64,000 nt of DNA from Trichoplax adhaerens. Taxonomy: Eukaryota > Placozoa > Uniplacotomia > Trichoplacea > Trichoplacidae. Below are positions 27,901 to 39,393 of this stretch, piece after piece. Within the stretch, counting starts at the first letter, position 1; each line of letters opens with the position of its first letter. Location: NCBI RefSeq assembly GCF_000150275.1, contig NW_002060947.1, positions 3,958,335-4,022,334 of the forward strand, read 5' to 3'. Made by a program: the position numbers and the translations under genes. A model generated the notes under the pieces. That model was not told the DNA's origin. It made no database searches and worked only from the letters and a program-made list of their open reading frames with translations.

Positions 27901-30900
27901 ACTGAGATAGGTAACAAAGCTGTGAAATGCTTGACTTACTTCGCGTAAGCCGAGGACGCCTTCCTAGTTATTTAAAAAGGATAGTTAGATCCGTGGAATA
28001 CTTCATAACGAGTTAAAGGAGTTGAATATCATAGAATAGTTCTAACTAGTGTAACTTGTGGGTTGTCTCCAATCTTTTGATACATAATCGCAAAAGCTTG
28101 TTCACATGGATTTAAATATGAGCTATTCTCTTGTAGTTGCGATTTCATCTATGATTTTTTTAATATATTTCGAGCATAAGATTTTTAAGAATGATAGTTG
28201 CAAGATATACAAACAGTATAATCAACCAAATTCATGTGTGGCAACCTTATTATGAATAGCAGAGATTATAGAGTTTACGGCGAAATTTTCAGATATGGCT
28301 GTACAATGCTGCATAGTATTTTGTTAATTCAAAAATTGCGTCAGTATTATCAAATGATTAGTAATACAGAATGAGATGTAGTTATTACGCAAATAATAGT
28401 TGCAACGCTACCTGGAGCATATATGTTAGCCAAGAGCTTAAAGTCTTGAAAAAGTCTCCAACTAAGGTATTTGCTTCACCAAGAAGAGCTTTAGCTTTTA
28501 GCTTTAAGGAAAGATCATTAATTATATCGTTATATAGAGCTTATCGCATACTCACTATCTCATTTAATTATAATTATTGAAAGTTAACAACTTCTTTAAT
28601 AAAATTGCTAATGTGTGTGATATAATCTTACTCCATCGCTATGATCGTGCGTTGGTACGTCGAGCGCTATGAACTCCTTATTTCCTAAAATGCAAGAACA
28701 CTACAGTAAAAATCTACTATTTTTCGCTTAATACAAGTGAGCATAAATATTTTATTTAATGTGCTACATGAAGGGTAAGGATTACCTTTATCGTTAAACA
28801 TATTATCATTAAACCCAACAGTGTCTGCAGGAAAAGATACAGTAGTTATTTATCAGTAACATAGTGTAGTATTACGATGCACAAATTGTGACTGAAGTAC
28901 CTGCTACGTTTGCCCGCTCAAGTCTTATTGAGAGCAATTGTCTTTGACTAGTCACGATAATATATTAGATATGGGATTAGTTTAACTTCTCTTTTATGTA
29001 TCAACGAGAATCTGTGTGATTATTACCTGCTATCCAGCTTCATTTTTTGTTCTTCTAAGTTATTTTGCAAAGTTTGGACCTTCAGCTAAGATTTAAATAA
29101 ATACAGGGAATTAGGGAATGAAATTTAAATCGATTTTTAAATTTTGATTGTTGCTAATTTTAATACCTCGAGCGCAGCATTTTCTCGTCGTGTAGTTCCT
29201 AGTTGCTCTGCTGTAAATGAGGAGGCTTGAGCACTAATTTTGATACATAAAATGGAGGTTAGCCGATAAAAATTCCGTAAAACTAAAAAGAAATCTGTTT
29301 TCAGGTGATAATCACGCTACAAGGAAGGAAAGAGTACCTTTCAAGTTCAACAATTCTATCTTGCAAGGATTGTATTAAACGTTGATATTCCTGGTCACTT
29401 AGGTTACGATCTTCTTCGGAATTAGTTTTCTCTTGCGATTGTATCCTAAGGCGATAACGCTTCAAGTTATTACAATAGAAAGATTGGTGACTAAGCACTT
29501 TACTTTGTCAAATAGCAAGATTATAAGCAAATAATTTTAGAAATTTTTGCTTGACGCACTCCTCTAACTGTATAATTCGGCCTTGCAAAGACCTAATAAT
29601 TTGTTCATGTCCATCAGATGATGAAGACTTGTCATTTAGTGCACTATATAAAATATTACATTATTGTCATTAATACATATATATTTATAGCAGTATAATC
29701 TATTGGATTACTTAAGAACCGTTAGTATGAGATTCCGCTAAAAATAAACCTTTCTAGTTCCGTGATACGATCTTGCATGGATTTGATTATAATTTCTTGA
29801 TCATCTTTTTCACTTTGATTATTTACAGTATGTTGCCTAATGTTTTAAAGTTTTAGAGAATCTTACTTATGTCGTAAATAAGATTTGTTTACGCTAGATA
29901 AGAGTATTAATTTACTGTTCGTTTGCAGTCAATCGTTGCTGCAGCGAGTCGATAGTATTCTGATATTGATCTGCCGCCTCTTTAGCTCTTATTTCAACAA
30001 AATTCATTTCTCTTCTGTATCGCCTACATTAAAATTGTTGGTAATTATGATAATAATTTATAGTCATAATTCCTGTGTTGAGTACAAGAACAGGTTACGT
30101 AAACTTACTCTTCCAGATCATTATTGGCACTCTTTAAGGTTGATATCAACTTTTGATAGTGGGAAATATCTTGTTGCTTACTATTCTGTACACTGAAGGT
30201 GAAATAGCTTTGTCATTAATCGTATTTCTTCACCTACAGATATCGGTATTTTTTGTTAATAAATGGGTAACTCGCCTTTCCATTTCTAATTGCTTGATTC
30301 TCTGTTGTAGAGTATTAATAACGGATTGATAATCTTCCGGTTGTTGATTTTGGTTGATCGTACTGCTAGATACGGAAAAAAATTAAACTATATTATAAGT
30401 CTAATTGTTAGATAATTTGTTTTCGCATAGCAAATGGACGTCTCTAACGGATTATAGCAGTCATAACACAGTATTATTACTATTATGATCAGCTACTATA
30501 ATGATTAGCACCAAGATCTTACCTTTCAAGGTTAACAATTTTATCTTGTAATTCTTGAATAGTTTTAAGGTGTTTTTCATTTAGTTGTCTGGTTAGGGAT
30601 TCCTGAAATTCCCTTTCGGTAATGACTTTCCTATATAGCATAAATATAATGTAACGTAGCCAATTAGTTAATGCCACTAGAGTTGTAATAACTCAAGAAT
30701 AAAATTAAATTTTTATGGGCCATGAATGTTATATTACTATAGAACTGCCTTTAATATTAGCTCAATTAAGTTACTATACCGCTCCAGACTTTCAACTTTT
30801 TTCTCTAATTCCGTTACGATTTGTCGGTGTTGGGTGGTTAATTGGTTATCATTCTGTGAATTATCTCTTAAACGGCTGAAGATTAAATATGAAACAAGCT

Positions 30901-33900
30901 TTACTTTGTATTCTAAGGAATTACTGTAGTCAAATATTTACATTATTATGGTAGAGACAGTAGACGAACGTATGATGCATAGCAAAATGTATTACTTCTC
31001 TAGGGCTGTAATTTGGTCAGTGAAACCCTTCTCTCTGGATTTAATTTCTTGTTGCCTTTCTTGATAATCTTTTAGCACACTGAAAGATGGGATTAGATGA
31101 TTAATAAGTTAAACCATAGATATATGAAAAAAGGTAGTAATAGCAAAGGTGTTACGTGACAAAACGTAAAAAACGTCGTATCACCAATTCAAATATTTTT
31201 AAAAAATATCTTACAGGCAACGATATATACTGCATTACCTTTCTAGACCTTTATTTTTTTCCTGTAGTTGAAGAAATTTTTGTTCAGTCTCCCGCACCTG
31301 GTTTGAATTGGTGCTGTATCGGCCATTCAATTTGATATAATCATCAACCATGAAAGTGTTCAAACAGAAAATTTTCTTTAGCGAATGGTATCAGTAAGGT
31401 AGATTAAACAAATATCAGGTACTAATTTGTGAAGTAGATTACGCTATATGGTACCTATTTTGTTCTTGTACTTGGCCCCTTAATGATATTATAATGGACG
31501 CTTTATTTTCATTTTCTCCTTTTAATGCGGTTAAATTTCTAAACCGTTTTCAAATTGGACAAGCTAGTTATTATTTAGTTTTTGTAATAAGATTGGAAAG
31601 AATACTTGCTAATATAAGAATCTTTATTGTAGATATTATAACTGTACTTTTGCAACTCCACAATTCTGTCTTCGTAGCCTTTAATGGCATAATCATGACG
31701 CTCCGTTGCTTTTTGCAGCTTCGGTAAATATAAATATAAATATAAGGAGAGAGTATGGTATCTTTGGATAGTGTACGCAAGGTGCAAGGAAAGGGCAGAG
31801 ATAGGGACGAGAAGTGGCCGTTCAGTGCAAAATAATGTGTAAGCTTATCATTTTTTCGGTCATTCTACTATACAGCACCAATGAAACTGTATAGTATCCT
31901 GTACTGCATAAAGTCAATCAATTTCGTAGCTAATTTGGGAGTCAGTCGTAGACAGTAAGGTGTACCACTGCAGACATACGATACAGTTAAAATGACCAGC
32001 AAAATAATCGGTTATGACATTATTAATATAGTGAACGACCATTTCCCGTCCGTGAAAAAGGGTAACTGGTTCTGAGAACCTTGGTAAAGTATTAATTATA
32101 TAAAATCATAATCATTACACAACTTTCTATTGTAAGATGAGTTCGTATGCTACAGCATCATCTAAACTTGTAGAGTTAAATTACTTGTTGAGAAAGATTA
32201 GCGTTTTGTTGCCTTTGTGTATTTAGTTCTTGATCAAATACAGCGTTAGAGCGAGTTGTATTCTAGAAAAATGACGAATTTATAGTTATATTAATTACGA
32301 TAGATTGGGATAGTTTTACAATGTTACTGTGCGAGTTCTATAAATTTATAAATGGTATTCATCTGGTACTGTGCTAAGCAATAAGGTTTTGATATCCTTA
32401 CATCCTTGGAACGTTCCTTCAATTCTTGAATCTCGTTCTCATTCCTTGCGATAGTACCCTCTTTCTCTTGTAGTGTCTCCTATTTATATCGATTAAAGAT
32501 TATTTCATGACGTTGATTATCTGTGGCCATTATACTGTAATAATTTATGACACAACAATTTACAAGCTACCGAATTTTACTGTGTTTCAAACCTCAAGAG
32601 TAGCATTTTTGGCTTTTTCATCAACAACTGCTTTCTTTAGTACCGTTATTTGACCGCGTTGCTGAATAACATTCGCATAACAAAATTTAAGGTTAATAAT
32701 GGCATTAAAGATATGACTGAGAAGACTTTGATAATAATCTATTTTTCTGCAGCGTTTCTAGATTACATGATAAATCTGAATATAAATCTGGGTGGTCTTA
32801 CATTATAGAATTATAAAAATAATGTTATAAGTTAATAAATTCAATTTAGAACGTAAATTAATATAGAATAGTCAGAATACTCGAATATATTTATAACTGA
32901 TCTCATTAGCTCATGACAACACATAATGTAAATTAAATATCTTACGAGTCTTATTGAATATTTTATTCATTATATTTGAAAGTTTCATGTATAATGTTTC
33001 AGTGCATCCAATGCTAGTTAAAACTGTGATCTAAAGTAGCCTACTTCAATATGATAAATATGTATGAGGCGTCGCTTTATACTTCGCAAAATGTAAACTG
33101 TACATAAAATTCGCAACCGTTTAGCATAAATTTCTATACCACTATTTCTGGCCGAAATAGAAAGATATTCTGGTATATTAAATTAATTAAACATATGTAT
33201 TCTGACTAGCTATTCTTTAGCTTCTTTTCACGTATTGGTGCGAATATCATGTACTATTGTGGCAATATAGTACGGGCATACTATTCTTTAGGCATTTAAG
33301 TATTACTGCTCACATTAACTAATTGGCATTCTTAATGGTCAACTTATATTACACCATTTGATAGACATCATTTTAGTTTGATACGCATATTCAATTATTT
33401 AATGTCTCAAATATTATATTACATCTGGATACTTTGTGATAGCCTAATTATCAAATTACAGTCGTAAAAGGTATCATACTAATCAATTCGATTTCTGGAA
33501 GCATTTCTATGACGAGCAAGCAGCTATTCTATGTAGTCCTATGTACTGACAGTTGCTGCGCTTGAATTGGCGATCGACTCGTGTGTGACTACAACGCAGA
33601 AATGTAGAGTACAGCTATAGGTCGACATAAAAGAAGTTAATGGAACTGTAAAGTGAGCATACCTATGCTTTCCTAAGAAAATCAGTACATTGTCAAGCGC
33701 TACCGTAGTTTCAAACTAACTGCGGTTGGGGAAAATTATCTATAGCCATCAACTACCGCCGTATTCAATAGAGATTAATATTACGTTGACGGTTGTGGAA
33801 ATATACTAGTTATAATACTCATACAACTGTTGGGCGTTTAACATGTCACAACTTTGATTTTGTTCTATGTTATACCAGCTTAAGGTTAGTTAATAAAAGT

Positions 33901-34364
33901 TGCAAAAAGAATGGTATTTATTTTATTTTGACGAACCAGACTTCAATTGGTTAAACTAAGATCGATATTACTTACTTTCCTCTTACTGTAATTACATACT
34001 GCACTTGCATACTCCAAACGTGGTGCTATCGACGAAGTGTGGTGTTTTGTACAGTATACAGCGTGGTACGACAGATATTGGTAGTTGAAAGTTCTAATTT
34101 GTAGAATCAATCTACTTTAATTGATTCCATGAATTTAGAAGATGGTATACCTTGATATAAGATACATTGCGATCTGTAGTCCTATTTTATATTACAGTGT
34201 ACTGTATTTTGACTTATTGTACTTGTTATATTATTAAGACGGGCCTTAGCTAAGTATGATAATATTGATGCAATACACCCCCATTAACATTGATAGAAAT
34301 CCTATACCTTTGCGTATTCTTGTAATAGCTTCTGATACTTCTGATTTACATCAGTAGAACTCAT
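24922..34364 (-). CDS. PPP1R21: PPP1R21 (KLRAQ-motif protein) orthologue with enlarged coiled coil
   Basis: PPP1R21 is known as an endosomal (FERRY-complex) coiled-coil protein. Exon 1 (34308-34364) starts MSSTDVNQKYQKLLQEYAK and joins 32593-32661, giving a KQRGQITVLKKAVVDE block equivalent to the vertebrate KLRAQ region. Then come 32402-32479, 32185-32262 and 31648-31718, ten symmetric coil exons (listed separately), and 29167-29233, 29027-29085, 28901-28947, 28786-28824, 28412-28539. The middle part is recognised at 28056-28148, 27616-27752 and 27146-27211 (LKVTNDCIVSSV). C-terminal exons are 26607-26699, 26455-26493, 26317-26379 (EKEHWMLEYQLSK), 26117-26203, 25906-26005, 25759-25799, 25601-25678 (LIKNYYSARIMEL), 25433-25474, 25229-25327 and 24922-25086 (SMMSEHLCNMNDKL, stop at 24922-24924). 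Several joints between 26.7 and 28.0 kb do not agree in phase by eye and probably need shifted donors or missed micro-exons. The identity is secure from both ends. Confidence 0.93.
29338..31718 (-). repeat. Array of duplicated coiled-coil exons inside PPP1R21
   Basis: Ten consecutive exons each begin with one base and end with two bases of a split codon: 31239-31313, 30996-31079, 30780-30866, 30523-30630, 30234-30365, 30109-30192, 29916-30023, 29750-29836, 29560-29643, 29338-29445. Lengths are 75, 84, 87, 108, 132, 84, 108, 87, 84 and 108 nt, all multiples of three. Most end in a related heptad block such as RIVELER, RITELER, RIIQLEE, KIVNLER, KVESLER or QITALEK, often preceded by SLQ or SMQD. 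The exon just upstream (31648-31718) ends RIVELQK and supplies the phase 0-to-2 entry. Such symmetric exons can be gained, lost or skipped without frame change. Confidence 0.85.
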
Positions 34365-34526
34365 GATGGCTGAAGTATCTAGGCGGATTTCAGACTGTTT
34401 TGTAGTATCTTATAATCGACTTTCAGAGATGGAAATAGTTGTTTCGGTTCCCTAGGTGCTATGGCAATTCAGATTTGGAGATGGCTCAGAGACAACTTAC
34501 CGCATCTTTGCTGCGTTCCACTTCAG

Positions 34527-35410
34527 GCCTAGATACAGTACGCGTACACGTCGAGTACAGTATAGTATTAGTGAGTTACAGTACTGTATACTGTACAGTA
34601 AAGACTCAAAGTACTGTACTGTATAGTAAAGACCCACAGTACGCTACAGTACATGTACTGTAAGCGCATATCAATACGTCATCGACTATACTGCAGCTAT
34701 CGACGGCACTAGAGACCCTCCATGAGATAGAGGGTTTCTAGACGGTACCAGTGTCGAAGTGGGCGGAGTACAGTACACTCAGTAGAGTACTGGTAACTTA
34801 TGTACTGTACACTGTACACTACAGTAGAGCACAGTACTTTGTGAATTAATTAATAAATTTAAATTATTTAATTTATATACAGTATACAGATAATTAAGAA
34901 ATATCCATCAAAAAGTGAAAAAAGGAGTACTACTCCAGGCCTATATACTGTACAGTGTACAGTACAGTACTGTACGCGTACACAAAGAGTACTGTACAGT
35001 ACAGTACAGTACTGTACTGTATAGTACTGTATTAGTGAGTTATAGTACTGTACACTAGTGTACAGTACTGTACAGTAAAGACCCACAGTATACTACAGTA
35101 CATGTACTGTAAGCGCATATCAATACGTCATCGACTACAGTACTGTACTGTACAGTATACTGCAATGTACAGTACTGTACAGTACTGCAGCTATCGACGG
35201 CACGAGAGACCCTCTATGAGATAGAGGGTCTCGAGACGGCACCGGTGTCAAAGTGGGCGGAGTACAGTACACTCAGTAGAGCACTGGGAACTTACTTAAC
35301 TACTGTATGTACTGTACTGTACTTTGTGCATTAATGAATAAATTTAAATTATTTAATTTATACTGTATATACAGTTAATTCAGAAATATCCATCAAAAAG
35401 TAAAAAAAAG
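34527..35410. repeat. Tandem duplication of a GTAC-rich 0.4-kb unit
   Basis: Unit 1 (about 34523-34920) and unit 2 (about 34932-35410) share the same order: a CAGGCCTA start, a long run of GTACTGTAC/GTACAGTAC words, AAAGACCCACAGTA, TGTAAGCGCATATCAATACG, a hairpin, GTGGGCGGAGTACAGTACAC, an AT block and ATATCCATCAAAAAGT. Unit 2 has more GTAC words. It begins about 160 bp upstream of the PPP1R21 start codon. Open frames here on both strands are products of the repeat. Confidence 0.85.
35206..35232. repeat. Perfect 12-bp stem, 3-nt loop hairpin in unit 2
   Basis: GAGACCCTCTAT and ATAGAGGGTCTC flank a GAG loop. The homologous site in unit 1 (34712-34738) keeps the fold less perfectly, with one mismatch and one G-T pair. 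An AGAGGGTCTCTAG fragment also occurs near 47316. Confidence 0.85.
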
Positions 35411-36956
35411 ATGGACTAGTTCCAAGTAACTAATAAATGACTTATCACTGTGCCTACGTATTTAAGTCTGATTTGCGTTCCAGGTAGCTACTAATATTAA
35501 GTCGAATAATGTGATATCTAGCAAAATTAAAACATCGACAGGTGTAATTCTGAGAGGATTCTCTTGACCGCCGACTCACTTAATTGTTATCATAAAGAGA
35601 GATATCGTTCGAGCTAGAATTCTACAATATCTTGTAGGCTTGTAGAACGAGCTTTGAAGTGATATTTCGAACACTTGTATCAACTTTATTTATTTTAAAT
35701 TATAATATTCATATCTTTATGTTATTCCTCTAATACATTAACCGCTGATCTTAGTTCATTAATTTATAGTTAACAGCATTGCTAGTTATAATTACGGCAT
35801 TATAATAATCGTCAAACAGCCAGCCCTTCCCGCTAGATTTACAAACCGCGCTTTATACAAGTATTGCGGATATCTCTACATACTGTGTTTATAATTTGAT
35901 AACCATTATTTGTGTTATACCCATACAATGTCCTGTACATACTCCACCTAAAAATGAAGTATGCGATTATAATAAAATGCATAGTATTATTCATTCTTTA
36001 TTCTTGCATTTGAATATAAATAATTGCATTCCTAATTTTATGCATCATTCCTGCATGCTCTAAATAATCATCGATTCAAAAGATTCCATTTTCTGTATAT
36101 TTGAATAAATACAGCAAAATAATATGCACTTGTAAAGTATTGTCAAGCCGTTAGAGGACCATACAAAGTGGAAATACATAAGTGACTTTAACCTAAAACG
36201 ATGTGGAACGCAGTTCTACGAGTTCTATAGGTTGCAAGTTTATGTATAAAGCATGAATTTAAAATTTTGTAAATTAGAATGGAATAACATATTATTTTGT
36301 AAAATCGGAAGTTATATCTGCCAACAACAACAGATCGGATTTTATAGTGACTGATAACTTAATCATAAATCGTTACCCACTTCACCTAGCATCTACATCA
36401 ATATAATTAAGCTTAATCTTATAATTTTTTTAGGGGATTTTTTATGACTAATGGAGTTCCAGAAATTTCGATTTTTGTATATTCGTGTATCTTAACTCAA
36501 CATGTTACCCTCGTAATGTTATACTGTATATTAACTCGGTTTTTTGGTTGGCTTAAGCAATGAAAATCCAATTGATTTTTGAAATGTTATAATTTATGAC
36601 TCGTAAATCATGAACGCCGTATGTGCGTATCAATTACTGTACAATAACTTAAATATCAACCGAAACTGCAAAAGATGACGTACTTAGGATAACAGTATCA
36701 CAATAATCGATTTATCAGCTTCATTCTAAATCATTATTCATTAATTACTGTAATTAATGAATGAATGAAATCTCATAAATTACATATAGAACTAATTATT
36801 TTGTTATTAATATTATACTACTAGTGTATGCCCACGAACTCTGTTCGTTGGTTGTGGTTATTTAAAGTTGTACTTTATTCGATAACTTCGTCAGTATTAT
36901 TTATTGTACTATACTGAAAATTTTCTAACCACTTCGTATGTACAGTACAATATAGA
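35411..36956. other. AT-rich intergenic stretch
   Basis: No coding-like frame or structured repeat recognised. Several TAATTA-type and ATTTGAATAT-type AT words are present but not distinctive. Confidence 0.5.
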
Positions 36957-37097
36957 ATGAATGTGCTTGCTCCAGGGGCCAGTCGGTATGATGTCAACGT
37001 GCGCGTCACTCAAGAGCACGTGACAGTCAGTGATGGAAGCTACAAAATCAGCTCTTACGCAGTCTGTGCTGTACGGTGTAGTGTAATGTTACAGTAG
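36957..37097 (+). CDS. Possible small or upstream ORF, 46 codons
   Basis: An ATG at 36957 opens 46 codons beginning MNVLAPGASRYDVNVRV, with a TAG at 37095-37097, seven bases before the next ATG. The segment is clearly GC-richer than its surroundings and the residue mix is protein-like. It could be an upstream ORF of the 37105 gene or simply part of a GC-rich promoter. No family is recognised. Confidence 0.25.
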   Translation: MNVLAPGASRYDVNVRVTQEHVTVSDGSYKISSYAVCAVRCSVMLQ

Positions 37098-37104
37098 TTG
37101 AGTA

Positions 37105-37481
37105 ATGAAGCAGAACCAGGAAGAGGCCTCCGAACTTCGGAGTACAGTACAGCAAAAGTTGAACTCCGACACAATGTACACTACTGGGCGGTCAGCTAGA
37201 CCTGTCGGCCGTCTTGATCCGGAAAAACAAGGGTGGGGTAGATGGATGAAATGTTTACGTATTTATTTTACCGAACTTACAGTATGTATATTATTTTTTT
37301 GGAGATATTGTGCTGTTCTGTACTAAGGTGTTTCAGATCGAACTAGTGCAAAGAATACACTTTAGGGCTTGATATCCCTTCATATTTTTATAATATCAGA
37401 TAATTATAATTATTACTGTATTTTGCTACTCAACAGAGTCTACTGTGCTTGTTATTTGGTGCTGTTGGGACTTGGGAGTGA
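37105..37481 (+). CDS. Possible two-exon small membrane protein (73 residues)
   Basis: Exon 1 (37105-37281) runs from ATG to a GTATGT donor and encodes MKQNQEEASELRSTVQQK..., then RPVGRLDPEKQGWGRWMK and LRIYFTELT. After an acceptor CTACTCAACAG ending at 37436, phase 0 gives SLLCLLFGAVGTWE and a stop at 37479-37481. The joined C-terminus forms one plausible membrane span. An alternative frame in the second segment stays open longer (to 37581) but needs another phase. The family is not recognised, and GC content is higher than in the flanks. Confidence 0.35.
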
Positions 37482-38734
37482 GGATTTTACCAATGCTCTG
37501 CAGTGCGACTGTTCGTCATTATTGCCACTAGTAAGCACCAACAGCATTTCAGTGTGTAGTGCACGCCTGTGTTTGGATTAACTCAAATGGCTAGTGTATT
37601 AGCTACTAAGCACATGTATTTAACTCTAGGCCTTGGGTTTCAACGAGCTCGCTAGTTGTAGGAGAATTTAGTTATGCGTATACTCGTATGCTTATCGCTA
37701 AGGTTAGTCATGAAGTACGGGGATATTATCATTAATTAAATAAAAAAATAAAAATAAATATACCGTGCAGTATAATAAATAAACAAACATAGAATTATAA
37801 TAAAAATAAGTGCATTTCTAGGAGCATTGGTCGCGGTTACTCCACGCGGGACTTGTCCAAGTGCAGTTGTAAAATGTTCATAAAATTTTATAAGGCACAG
37901 CACAGCAATAATATACACATATAATCAGAACTTTGAAATCGGAATGTTAGCTCTGTCTTTACAGTAAATAAATTGTTGGTATTACCTTCGTTCTAATGTT
38001 CTGCTCTTCTAACAGATATGGCAGTTAATTAATTGATTAAGAATTAGAATAATTATCATAATTATTAATAAGCGATAAATACTAAAGTGTTACTATATGC
38101 TGTGTTACTACTGTTCCATCTTTAATGTATGCTGTAATCTCGAATTTGTAATGACAAAGTTTTCCAAGTGTAAATTTAAAATATGCGTAGTTTGAATTAA
38201 AATAAAATTTTAAAAATTCTACAAAATTTCGTCTCAAGAAGCAGGCGCACACGTGAAAAAGTACAGTACTGCACTGTCTTGACAATGTGATCTTCAAATT
38301 TCGGACAGTTACTACTGTATGTGCGTCGTGATATACTGAAATTAAAAAGTTTTACAGTCCTAAATCCTATGATATGGCTGAAAGCATGATCGGATACTCT
38401 TATAATGGAGAATATAGTGAGCACCGGGATAATTACAATCCTTCATTTGTTGCATTTTTCAGTACAATATACTAAAGGTATCAAAATGCAAAAAAAGCAG
38501 TCAGTAAGCAGCAATAAAGCTTGTTTTTATGAAACTATTTGGTAATTTTTTGATTCATACTACAGTAGTACACCATGGAGACATGGATGTACAGTATTTC
38601 ACTGTCAATAGTTATAGTCAATACAGTAATAATATTATAATCATTAGTAATAAAATTTTAAATAATAATAATTTTTAATTATTTGTTAAATCAGCTTTTA
38701 CAGTCCATAATACAGTGCTAAGAGGTTGGTGATT
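37482..38734. other. AT-rich intergenic stretch
   Basis: No supported gene. Minus-strand open frames at 37.7-38.4 kb are rich in Ile/Phe/Tyr/Lys and look like chance. Confidence 0.5.
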
Positions 38735-38790
38735 ACTGTACTGTACTGTACAGTACAGTGTACACTGTACAGTACAGTACGCTAGTGCAG
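38735..38790. repeat. GTAC-word cluster
   Basis: Dense GTACTGTAC/GTACAGTAC/GTGTACAC words forming overlapping inverted repeats, about 600 bp upstream of the POU gene start. Confidence 0.85.
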
Positions 38791-38959
38791 TTCAGGGTTC
38801 GCTACAGTGCATTGAAGTCAGTGCAATTCCACATAGTGGATAGTACCGTGCAGTAGTGTAGCGTACTGGGTGATGTGCAAGGTCAAATTAGTGATGGAGC
38901 GAAGAATTTTGAGTATGCATGAACTAGTAATTCTCACATTGGCTGAATGTCGATCATCC

Positions 38960-39393
38960 TTACTGTACCGCCCATTATATCCCTAGCACCGCCCAAGCCA
39001 AGAAAACGTGACAAAAGAACAGCCATTTAATCGCATATGGTGGCAGCTTATTGTCTTCGTAAGTGATTACATATTGTGGCCTGTCGAAAGCTGATTTGCA
39101 AATGCATTTCAATATGTTGTTTTGCTTGCGCAACAATCAAAACAAAGATGAGAGCAAGCAACATCGCATTAATTATCGGCCTTCATTTGCATATTCATGA
39201 CTAGTTCGGTCACTATAGCAACTACATTAGCAGCCAATCACCGACACGTCTGACGTTATCATGATTAATTAAGTAAAAACTGAATGCCAATCAGATCTTC
39301 GCTGGCCAATCGTGGTAAACGTGATAGGGCATCTTTCAACACATTAATGTGTGTGTATCTGGCGGCTAAACCTTGTAGCGAGACCGAAGGAAG
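38960..39393 (+). promoter_or_regulatory. Candidate POU gene promoter region
   Basis: The region is richer in motifs than other spacers. It has two CCGCCC GC-box cores (38968 and 38989), an ATTTGCAAAT/ATGCAT composite at 39094-39107, a palindromic TTGCGCAA (C/EBP-like) at 39126-39133, the octamer-heptamer element at 39185-39201 and homeodomain-type ATTAATTAAG near 39263. Motif identities follow known consensus sites; their use here is inferred from position only. Confidence 0.5.
39185..39201 (-). promoter_or_regulatory. Octamer plus heptamer POU-binding element
   Basis: On the minus strand the site reads GTCATGAATATGCAAAT. This is a perfect octamer ATGCAAAT with a TCATGA heptamer core two bases away, the spacing known from immunoglobulin heavy-chain promoters bound by Oct factors. 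It lies about 190 bp upstream of a POU factor's own start codon, which suggests autoregulation. Confidence 0.55.

Noticed and set aside
24922-34364. A generic golgin/centrosomal coiled-coil protein
   Set aside because: The start (KYQKLLQEYAK joined to QRGQITVLKKAVVDE) and the C-terminal EKEHWMLE, LIKNYYSARIMEL and SMMSEHLCNMN blocks are specific to PPP1R21.
34439-35086. Frames of 74 and 72 codons near 34.5-35.0 kb
   Set aside because: Located in the duplicated GTAC unit and low-complexity.
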